A DNA stretch of 20,958 nucleotides from Microcaldota archaeon. GTDB taxonomy: Archaea; Micrarchaeota; Micrarchaeia; Micrarchaeales; Micrarchaeaceae. The notes beneath the pieces are model-generated. The model was not told the origin of the DNA and did no database searches. It saw only the letters and a list, made by a program, of their open reading frames with translations. The position numbers were made by a program, and so were the translations under genes. The first letter of the stretch is position 1; each line of letters starts with the position of its first letter. Of the stretch, positions 15,972 through 20,958 are shown piece after piece. Location: contig JAGWFU010000002.1 of NCBI GenBank assembly GCA_028867845.1, positions 1 through 20,958 on the forward strand, in the 5' to 3' direction.

Positions 15972-16346
15972 TTACTTGTATATGGAATCGTAAACCGTTC
16001 CGTTGTCGTCTGTTATGTGGATGCACTCGCCCTCGCACTCTATCAGGCACGCCTGGCAGAGTATGCACGCGCTCCCTGCGGTGGCGACCGACAGCCCTCC
16101 GCTGGTCCCGTCGTTCTCCTGCGCGAAGTGCTTGTGGCCGTCCTGGACGTTCGCCCACTTCTCGTGCATCGCGGGGTCTATCTGCCCCTTCCACTTGCTG
16201 GCGTCAGGCGCCGTGTCGGCGTTTGCCCCATCGGCATCCGGATTCTCAGGAGTTCCCCTCCCCTTCATCTCGAACACGGCCACAGGGCAGACGTCCTTGC
16301 AGTGCTGGCACCCGGTGCACTTGTGCTTGTCCACGTAGACGTCCAT
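15972..16346 (-). CDS. Dicluster (2x[4Fe-4S]) ferredoxin with a ~70-residue insertion
   Basis: A 124-residue electron-transfer protein. The first cluster motif is CTGCQHCKDVCP (C10, C13, C16, C20), the second CILCQACLIEC (C94, C97, C100, C104). The Pro that normally follows the last Cys is replaced by Glu, and a further Cys (C108) lies close by. Between the clusters about 70 residues are inserted, rich in Asp, Ala, His and Gly, including DASKWKGQIDPAMHEKW. Archaeal ferredoxins of acidophile and thermophile groups also have a loop here, and the His residues (H61, H71, H73) could bind a metal; that is a guess. ATG 16346 is preferred over GTG 16355: the TATA box at 16373-16380 is 27 nt from 16346, and the GTG falls in a GTGAT Shine-Dalgarno-like sequence. 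It is monocistronic, with its own promoter and terminator. Confidence 0.88.
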   Translation of the reverse strand: MDVYVDKHKCTGCQHCKDVCPVAVFEMKGRGTPENPDADGANADTAPDASKWKGQIDPAMHEKWANVQDGHKHFAQENDGTSGGLSVATAGSACILCQACLIECEGECIHITDDNGTVYDSIYK

Positions 16347-16372
16347 TCGAATCACAGGTTGTTGTAAGGCGG

Positions 16373-16380
16373 TTTATTTA
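16373..16380 (-). promoter_or_regulatory. TATA-box promoter of the ferredoxin gene
   Basis: Minus-strand TAAATAAA lies 27 nt before the ATG at 16346. Transcription is expected to start within a few bases of the start codon. Confidence 0.6.
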
Positions 16381-16393
16381 TGCATTGCCCCCT

Positions 16394-16459
16394 TCCACGT
16401 AACGGCCATTACAGGAATGGCCGCCGCTGGCGCAGCTATCCGCCGCTTCAGCACGTGGA
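16394..16459. other. Candidate 66-nt three-way-junction structure behind the P1 gene
   Basis: An outer 7-bp stem TCCACGT (16394-16400) / ACGTGGA (16453-16459) encloses two arms. Arm A is a perfect 8-bp hairpin, CGGCCATT (16403-16410) with AATGGCCG (16416-16423) and a 5-nt loop. Arm B runs from GCTG (16426-16429) to CAGC (16449-16452), with GCG/CGC inside (16430-16432 / 16441-16443); a smaller GCTG-gcg-CAGC hairpin is an alternative. Linkers are only AA and CC. It starts 8 nt after the P1 stop on the minus strand. No T-tract follows, so a simple intrinsic terminator is unlikely. It could be a 3' UTR stability element or a small RNA. No known RNA family was recognised. Confidence 0.45.
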
Positions 16460-16467
16460 TGTCGGGA

Positions 16468-16773
16468 TTATGCTCCTCCGAAAAGGCTTGCGAGTCCGCC
16501 CGCTGCTTCCTCTTCCTTCTTCTTCTCCTCCTTCGGCTCTGCCTTCTTCGCCGCCGGTGCCGGTGCCGCTGCTGGCGCTGCCGCCGCAACCTGCATGCTC
16601 TGGGCGTTCTTTATCACGTCCTTTATGTCGACGCCCTTGAGCGAAGCCGCTACCGCCTTGGCCTGAGCCTCGTCCGGAGTTAGTCCCGCTGCCTTCACTA
16701 CATCCATTATGGTCTTCTCACTGATCTCCTTTCCTGCTGCGTCAAGGAGCAATGCTGCATATACGTATTCCAT
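16468..16773 (-). CDS. rpl12: Ribosomal protein P1 (archaeal L12)
   Basis: A 101-residue acidic stalk protein of the large subunit. The N-terminal dimerisation domain MEYVYAALLLDAAGKEI (about 1-58) binds P0. An Ala/Pro-rich hinge (about 62-75) and a Lys/Glu-rich stretch lead to the C-terminal GGLASLFGGA, the tail that contacts translation GTPases. It is the last gene of the L1-P0-P1 operon, 28 nt after P0, with AGGTGA 6 nt before its ATG. Separate strong ribosome binding fits the need for several P1 copies per ribosome. Its tail takes on added weight here, because the P0 partner lacks one. Confidence 0.96.
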   Translation of the reverse strand: MEYVYAALLLDAAGKEISEKTIMDVVKAAGLTPDEAQAKAVAASLKGVDIKDVIKNAQSMQVAAAAPAAAPAPAAKKAEPKEEKKKEEEAAGGLASLFGGA

Positions 16774-16801
16774 TTATTTCACCTTACTTAGTATCATATC
16801 T

Positions 16802-17641
16802 TCATTCAGCTGGCTTGTTCAGCTCGTTGAGCGCGCTCGCCTGGGCGGATGCGTTGGCGAGCAGCCTCTCTATTATTCCAGGTATCGGCAGCTTGGCCTC
16901 CACTCCCAGAGCTATGGCATTGTTGCTGGCCTTCACGAGCAGCTTTACCACAGTGTACTGGTTCACATAGCCCCGGTCCATGCTCAGCGCGAGCGCGTTG
17001 GAGAAGCACACGACTATGTCTGCCGTAGTCTTCTCAGTGTCTATGGCGAGAACTTCCTTCCTGAACATTATGTTGTCCGAGAGCATGACTGACGGCTGTA
17101 TGACCGCCTTGAACGGCGTGACGCCCAATGTGTGGAGAGCCTTCGAGACAGCCGTGGATATGACCTGGCCCTTCTCCACCAGAGTCTTGTCCTTGGCTAT
17201 CACGACCTTGCCCTTCTCTATCTTGACGTCGATGCCCGCCGCCTTGAGCTCGGTCACAGCCTGGCCGGGCTGTATGCTTGTCTCCCCTCCCTCGATGTTT
17301 ATGTCCTCTGGCGCTATCTGGTTGGGCTTGGCCTCCAGCTTTATCAGGTTGGACTTGAACTCCTTGTAAATAGCGAACGGGTCGTCGTTGCTGAGCAGTA
17401 TCACAGACTGGGTGCCGAGCTCCGAGACCATGTGCTTGGTCTTCGGGTTGCCCTCGAGTATCCTCTGCAGCAGCGTCTTCCTGCCGAAGATGAACTTGGC
17501 GTTGGGCTTCATCTTGTTCTTCGTCGCCTGGAGCAGCCTGTCGGGTATGCCGCTTATCGGGACTATGCCGACTACCTTGTACTTGTCGATAGCCTTGGCT
17601 TCGTCCTGCGCGAACTTTACCTTTTGGGCCTTGTTAAGCAT
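16802..17641 (-). CDS. rpl10: Ribosomal protein P0 (uL10), C-terminal tail absent
   Basis: A 279-residue uL10/P0, which anchors the P1 dimers to the 23S rRNA GTPase centre. The rRNA-binding domain (about 1-105) and the archaeal insertion domain (about 105-185) are both present, and the helical P1-binding region ends the protein (about 225-275, e.g. IPGIIERLLANASAQ). Archaeal P0 is usually about 300-340 residues and ends in a flexible charged tail closing with a LFG-type motif. Here the frame stops at NELNKPAE, so that tail is missing. The P1 of the same operon has one. The gene begins 4 nt after the L1 stop and is in the middle of the operon. A frameshift cannot be excluded, but the 28 nt that follow are fully used by the P1 leader. 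Confidence 0.94.
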   Translation of the reverse strand: MLNKAQKVKFAQDEAKAIDKYKVVGIVPISGIPDRLLQATKNKMKPNAKFIFGRKTLLQRILEGNPKTKHMVSELGTQSVILLSNDDPFAIYKEFKSNLIKLEAKPNQIAPEDINIEGGETSIQPGQAVTELKAAGIDVKIEKGKVVIAKDKTLVEKGQVISTAVSKALHTLGVTPFKAVIQPSVMLSDNIMFRKEVLAIDTEKTTADIVVCFSNALALSMDRGYVNQYTVVKLLVKASNNAIALGVEAKLPIPGIIERLLANASAQASALNELNKPAE

Positions 17642-17645
17642 AATA

Positions 17646-18278
17646 TCACATCAATCTCAGGGGCTTGCTCATCGTCAGCTTGACATACACGGACTTGACG
17701 TTCTGCTTGCCCACCTTCTTGTATACGGCGTTGAGCACCTCGTCCGTGTTGGCTATTATCTGCGCCGGCTCCATGTTCTCCATCCCGATCATGCAGTGCA
17801 CTGTGGGCAGGTACTTTCCCTTGCTCCTCAGGTATATGGCGTTGGCCATCTCCTGTATCGCCCTTATCGGGTCGCTTCCCAGAAGCGGCTTAGGCATCTT
17901 GTTCCTCGGTCCCAGGAACTGTCCAAGAAACCTTGCAAGCGTTGGCATAAGGCTTGGCTGCGCAAGCATCTCGTACTGGAGAAGCTCGTTTAGCTTGATC
18001 TTGTCGTTTGCTATCTGCTGTATCTCAGGCCCCGGTATGACCTTGGCGCCTGAGGCCGTAGCCTTGGCCGATATGTTGGCGTCGTCTGCGAATATGAGCA
18101 CGTTTAGCTTCTTTCCCTTGCCGTTGGGCAGCTTTACCTCAAGGTTGAGGCGGTTGTCCTGCTTTGAGAAGTCGACTCCGGAGAAGTTGACCGCGAGCTC
18201 CACGCTCTGGGTGAACTTCCTCTTTCCCTTGTTCTCCTGAATGAAGCTGCTAAGCTTGTTCGCGAGTTCCTGTTCCAT
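17646..18278 (-). CDS. rpl1: Ribosomal protein L1 (uL1)
   Basis: A 210-residue uL1, which binds the L1 stalk of 23S rRNA and helps release deacylated tRNA. The family signature near the middle is LGQFLGPRNKMPKPLLG, and the C-terminal KSVYVKLTMSKPLRLM is typical. Length is normal for Archaea. In several archaea and in bacteria L1 represses its own operon by binding the mRNA; here a 5-bp hairpin touches the Shine-Dalgarno AGGAGGG (18285-18291), 6 nt before the ATG, which would suit such control. It is the first gene of the L1-P0-P1 operon, with its promoter in the 100-nt gap after secY. Confidence 0.97.
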   Translation of the reverse strand: MEQELANKLSSFIQENKGKRKFTQSVELAVNFSGVDFSKQDNRLNLEVKLPNGKGKKLNVLIFADDANISAKATASGAKVIPGPEIQQIANDKIKLNELLQYEMLAQPSLMPTLARFLGQFLGPRNKMPKPLLGSDPIRAIQEMANAIYLRSKGKYLPTVHCMIGMENMEPAQIIANTDEVLNAVYKKVGKQNVKSVYVKLTMSKPLRLM

Positions 18279-18289
18279 GTGAATCCCTC

Positions 18290-18302
18290 CTGCACGTTGC
18301 AG
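18290..18302 (-). promoter_or_regulatory. Leader hairpin touching the L1 ribosome-binding site
   Basis: In the leader of the L1 mRNA, CTGCA-acg-TGCAG forms a 5-bp hairpin. Its 3' arm shares its last two bases with the Shine-Dalgarno AGGAGGG. Together with the inverted repeat TCAG...CTGA further upstream it could take part in translational control by L1. The function is inferred from position only. Confidence 0.35.
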
Positions 18303-18329
18303 TGATTGCGGGAAAATCAGCGGTTACTG

Positions 18330-18341
18330 ACTTACGTAAGT
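18330..18341. promoter_or_regulatory. 12-bp perfect palindrome at the predicted L1-operon start site
   Basis: ACTTACGTAAGT is a perfect 12-bp palindrome. Its centre is about 24 bp downstream of the TATA-box centre, so it should cover the start of transcription. This is where a dimeric repressor would block initiation. No regulator is identified. Confidence 0.4.
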
Positions 18342-18355
18342 ATTCTATCTGGAGC

Positions 18356-18364
18356 ATTTATAAA
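18356..18364 (-). promoter_or_regulatory. TATA-box promoter of the L1-P0-P1 operon
   Basis: Minus-strand TTTATAAAT lies just after the secY stop (18379). With a start about 25 nt downstream, the leader is about 55 nt, the longest of the TATA-led genes here, and contains a strong Shine-Dalgarno. Confidence 0.65.
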
Positions 18365-18378
18365 GATTACTGCGGCGG

Positions 18379-19842
18379 CTACTTCACGAACTTCCCGAGC
18401 ATCGGGTAGGCCTCGTAGAGGTTCTCCCTCTCCAGCTGCTGGTATATCATGTAGATTATTCCCACCGTGAGCAGTATTCCCATTCCGCTTCCTATGGCAC
18501 CGGTGAGCGTTGCCAAAGCTGCCAGCAGTCCCACGAATATGCTTCCCAGTACAGTAAGAGTGGGCACGTACTTGTTGAGCACGCTCTCGACTATCCTTGG
18601 GTCCCTCCTGAACCCGGGTATCTGCCACCCCATCTCGCCCAGCTGCTCGGCCATCTTCTTCGGGCTCTGCCCGGTGAGCTCAACCCAGAACTTTCCGAAT
18701 ATCACGCAAAGCACGACCAGGATCGCCACATAGAGGACCACGTGGACAGTCTCGGGTACAAGCAGCTGCCCTCCCCAAGGGAGAATGAGCGTTGATGTCT
18801 GTGTAGCGAGGTAGTGGAAATATGCGCCGTATCCACCTATACCATAAGGCGCCGCGTAAGGCGACTGGAAGTTAGGTGATATAAGATAGAGAATGCCGCC
18901 AGATAGCTGCAGCGATGATCCACCGCCTGCGCTTCCTTGCGCTGAATACAGAGCCACGAAGTTGGCCACGTTGCCCAGCGCACCGTGTATGTTGGCAAGG
19001 AACCGGAACCATACGCTCATCGCTAACTCTAACGAAGTTGCAAGTATGACCGGCAGAACGCTGACATAGAGGAACGGAATGGGCAGCCTACCGCCTATGC
19101 CCCTCAGTTGCTCGAATGCGAGCGGCAGCTCCACCTTCATGCCGTACACGTAGATGCTGATGAGCAGCACTATTATCGCGAAGAACAGCGGGCCGAATGC
19201 AAGCAGCGCGTTGGATATCGCAGCTGCTCCTCCGCTTGTTATCGCCTGGATCGCAGATGGCAGCAGTATAGTCAGGGTGCCTGCCACGAATGCGTATGAC
19301 ACTCCGCTGGCTATGAACATGTTTATTCCTGACGTTATACCGTACTTCGTCATCATCTCGTCAAGGTAGATTATCACTATCGCTCCTATGGTGAGCTGCA
19401 GTATGACTACAGCGAAGAAGTTAGGCAGCGCCGCTACGTATCCGGTGGAGACGAAGATGACCGCCTCCGCGACAGCCAGCCCCATCGCTGCGAGCTTCTG
19501 CACTGTCTGCATCCTCGCCTTCATGGCGGGGTCGTTCATATCTATGTTGATCAGGCCAGAGCCAGAGATGAGCTGTATGATTATGCTGGATAGGACGATG
19601 GGGCTTATTCCCACGGTTATAAGGCTTCCTATCTTAGCAGCGAATATTATGCTGATGAGCTGGAAGAACGGGTTGGAGAGAGCCTGCTTGTTGAGACCCA
19701 CGGCAAGCGTGTTGTAAAGTATGAAGTAGACCGCTATTATCAGCGCCGTCCACATGAGCTTCTCTTTCAAAGAGAGTGGCGCGCCTGGGGCCTTTATCGT
19801 AGGTATGAATCTTGACACTCCATCGATGAATTCCAAAGCCAA
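18379..19842 (-). CDS. secY: Protein translocase subunit SecY
   Basis: A 487-residue SecY/Sec61-alpha, the channel of the Sec translocon, with about ten transmembrane helices. The N-terminus SRFIPTIKAPGAPLSLKEKLMWT and the following helix and plug region (LISGSGLINIDMNDP) are typical. So are the cytoplasmic loop ELTGQSPKKMAEQLGEMGW and FRRDPRIVESVLNKYVP. The start is a TTG at 19842, with GTGATT just upstream and 7 nt after the stop of the V4R gene; a downstream in-frame GTG is the alternative. secY is normally part of the spc ribosomal cluster after L15. Here it sits between a V4R-domain protein and the L1 operon, and it is probably co-transcribed with the former. Confidence 0.96.
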   Translation of the reverse strand: MALEFIDGVSRFIPTIKAPGAPLSLKEKLMWTALIIAVYFILYNTLAVGLNKQALSNPFFQLISIIFAAKIGSLITVGISPIVLSSIIIQLISGSGLINIDMNDPAMKARMQTVQKLAAMGLAVAEAVIFVSTGYVAALPNFFAVVILQLTIGAIVIIYLDEMMTKYGITSGINMFIASGVSYAFVAGTLTILLPSAIQAITSGGAAAISNALLAFGPLFFAIIVLLISIYVYGMKVELPLAFEQLRGIGGRLPIPFLYVSVLPVILATSLELAMSVWFRFLANIHGALGNVANFVALYSAQGSAGGGSSLQLSGGILYLISPNFQSPYAAPYGIGGYGAYFHYLATQTSTLILPWGGQLLVPETVHVVLYVAILVVLCVIFGKFWVELTGQSPKKMAEQLGEMGWQIPGFRRDPRIVESVLNKYVPTLTVLGSIFVGLLAALATLTGAIGSGMGILLTVGIIYMIYQQLERENLYEAYPMLGKFVK

Positions 19843-19849
19843 AGAATCA

Positions 19850-20881
19850 CTACTTATCGCGTGCGGCCCTTACCTCCCTAATCCTTATCGTGTAGGTTCC
19901 CCTGTTGTGGGAGGTGGCCGCCTCTAGCATGCGGTTTTTCGCCACTAAGTTATTGAGCAACCCGCTTATAAATGCTACGGATAGTTCGGTGAGCTCCCTC
20001 CTCGCGTATCTGTCGGCGAATCTCACGTCGAGTGCGATTGGCGATATGCTCTTGAGCCTCGGCGAACCCATGCCGAGCAGCTCTATGGCCCTAATCGCCG
20101 TGCCCACGCTCTTCCTGCCCCTTATCGTATTCTGCGCTATCTGTGCGCCCACATGCGCAACCACCTGCTTTATCGCGCCGATGTAAGCGCTATCGTAAAG
20201 CACGCCCGATGCCAGCATGTAGTATGCAAACGGTACCTTCTTCTCGGGCTTCCTCTTCCCTGCGAGCGCGGCCCTTGACACGTGGTCTACGAGGCGGCCT
20301 ATGGATTCCCTCCCTGCCGGCCTTCTCTCCGCGCCTGAGGAGCTGAACATGCACTCGCCGCTTCCGTCAAGCGCGCACGTCGACTCGGCGGCGCTCGCCG
20401 AGTGCCTCCTTGAGGAACCGATGAAGCCCGCGATCAGCCCCGCCTCGAATGTGTGCAGGTTTGCTCCGATGTTGGGCGCGTGCCTGTCCTGCATCCTAAG
20501 CCAGAAGTCCCCGGGGAATACGTGGTAGGTGACCCTCTGGTGGCCCGCCTTCTCGAGGAACGATACAAGGTCCGGCATGCTGTCCTCGTGCCACCCGTAT
20601 CCCTTCCCATGCTCGCTTATGCTGTAGATCAGCCTGCCTGCACGGATGCCGGAGCCGTAGATTATCACCTGCATGGTGCGGGTCAGGTTGGATAGCAGGT
20701 ATGTGAACTCCATGGCCTCTGGCGTAGCGTATCCTCCAGCGCTGCCGGAGATTATGTCGCTTATCATCACACCCTCGTGGGAGAGGTGGTGGTAAGGGGC
20801 GGCGGTCGCTGTCTGTCTCGCCCTTCTTGGGGCCTTGGATGCTGCGCGCCTTGCCCTCTTCTTCATCCTCGCTCTCTGCAA
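19850..20881 (-). CDS. Protein with tandem V4R (4-vinyl reductase-type) domains
   Basis: A 343-residue protein. The first 45 residues are strongly basic (MKKRARRAASKAPRRAR). Residues 56-180 match the V4R pattern: a helix with GSGIRAGRLIY, a beta segment VTYHVFPGDFW, the helix FEAGLIAGFIG, and the paired-Cys end ESTCALDGSGECMF (C169, C177). Residues about 220-335 repeat the same plan, ending SVAFISGLLNNLVAKNR and AATSHNRGTYTIRI, but without the Cys pair. V4R domains bind small hydrophobic or metal-containing ligands and often occur in sensors. No DNA-binding or output domain is recognised here. The start is uncertain: the TTG at 20881 best fits the GGAGGGGATGAT ribosome-binding site (20885-20896), while ATG 20866 and TTG 20911 are alternatives. 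It is followed by secY after 7 nt. The fold is a pattern-based call. Confidence 0.6.
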   Translation of the reverse strand: MQRARMKKRARRAASKAPRRARQTATAAPYHHLSHEGVMISDIISGSAGGYATPEAMEFTYLLSNLTRTMQVIIYGSGIRAGRLIYSISEHGKGYGWHEDSMPDLVSFLEKAGHQRVTYHVFPGDFWLRMQDRHAPNIGANLHTFEAGLIAGFIGSSRRHSASAAESTCALDGSGECMFSSSGAERRPAGRESIGRLVDHVSRAALAGKRKPEKKVPFAYYMLASGVLYDSAYIGAIKQVVAHVGAQIAQNTIRGRKSVGTAIRAIELLGMGSPRLKSISPIALDVRFADRYARRELTELSVAFISGLLNNLVAKNRMLEAATSHNRGTYTIRIREVRAARDK

Positions 20882-20897
20882 AATATCATCCCCTCCT

Positions 20898-20912
20898 CTT
20901 GGCCCGGCCAAG
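20898..20912. promoter_or_regulatory. 15-nt inverted repeat beside the V4R-gene ribosome-binding site
   Basis: CTTGGCC-C-GGCCAAG is perfect in both 7-nt arms and ends 2 nt before GGAGGGGATGAT. As RNA it could fold with a 6-bp stem and 3-nt loop right next to the Shine-Dalgarno. As DNA it is a good operator candidate downstream of the likely TATA element. Confidence 0.35.
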
Positions 20913-20942
20913 ACCGCACCCGGCGGCTATCTTACCTGCTGA

Positions 20943-20952
20943 ATAGTATATC
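20943..20952 (-). promoter_or_regulatory. Probable TATA element of the V4R-secY unit
   Basis: Minus-strand GATATACTAT is the only AT-rich box in the visible upstream region. It lies about 62 nt before the TTG at 20881. The window edge is close, so an upstream gene contribution cannot be judged. Confidence 0.35.
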
Positions 20953-20958
20953 AACGCT

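Noticed and set aside
16394..16459. tRNA gene in the P1-ferredoxin gap
   Set aside because: The 7-bp outer stem is suggestive, but there is no anticodon arm of proper size, no T-loop GTTCRA-type sequence and only two arms instead of three.
16380..16683. Small Arg-rich plus-strand frames opposite the P1 hinge
   Set aside because: They mirror the Ala/Lys/Glu-rich repeats of P1 and have no start signals.

Overview
The window is a compact archaeal chromosome segment. PolD (DP1 and DP2), archaeal FEN-1, aMBF1, an Lhr helicase, archaeal-type L1/P0/P1 and SecY, and TATA-box promoters all mark it as archaeal. Strong AGG (Arg) and ATA (Ile) codon use, 0-30 nt gene spacing and shortened proteins suggest a small-genome DPANN lineage, with Micrarchaeota/ARMAN-like as my best guess. 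That lineage call is an inference from style, not a search.

Layout. Positions 1-5975 (+): the end of a membrane-protein gene, a DnaQ-fold exonuclease gene, then a TATA-led operon UPF0147 - polD small subunit - polD large subunit. Positions 5976-6269 (+): a SemiSWEET transporter, whose stop codon abuts the stop of a convergent polX. polX (-, to 8006) and a degenerate transglutaminase-fold gene (+, 8074-8673) diverge from one shared TATA-like element. Positions 8679-10903 (-): aMBF1 and FEN-1 form one unit, followed by Hsp20 and a 36-codon basic protein in a second. Positions 11006-12478 (+): an S2P/M50 membrane protease. Positions 12480-15897 (-): lhr helicase followed 4 nt later by its usual partner, a PdeM-like phosphoesterase. 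Positions 15972-16346 (-): a dicluster ferredoxin with a large insertion, ending in a hairpin/T-rich terminator. Positions 16468-18278 (-): the ribosomal stalk operon L1-P0-P1, with a structured leader and a structured 3' flank. Positions 18379-20881 (-): a tandem V4R-domain protein followed 7 nt later by secY.

Functionally the window is a replication/repair neighbourhood (PolD, DnaQ-like nuclease, PolX, FEN-1, Lhr plus phosphoesterase) beside a translation/secretion neighbourhood (L1, P0, P1, SecY). PolD large subunit and FEN-1 both end in PCNA-binding (PIP) motifs, so both are probably recruited by the same clamp. No tRNA, rRNA, CRISPR array, insertion sequence or integrase was seen. No gene-free stretch exceeds about 125 bases.

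Points most worth a second look: a 66-nt candidate three-way-junction element behind the P1 gene; a transglutaminase-fold protein without its catalytic Cys and His; a DEDDh-like exonuclease whose last catalytic Asp is Gly; a P0 protein without its factor-recruiting tail; a 36-aa basic protein coupled to Hsp20; a V4R protein in an operon with secY; and palindromes at the L1 and V4R promoters/leaders.
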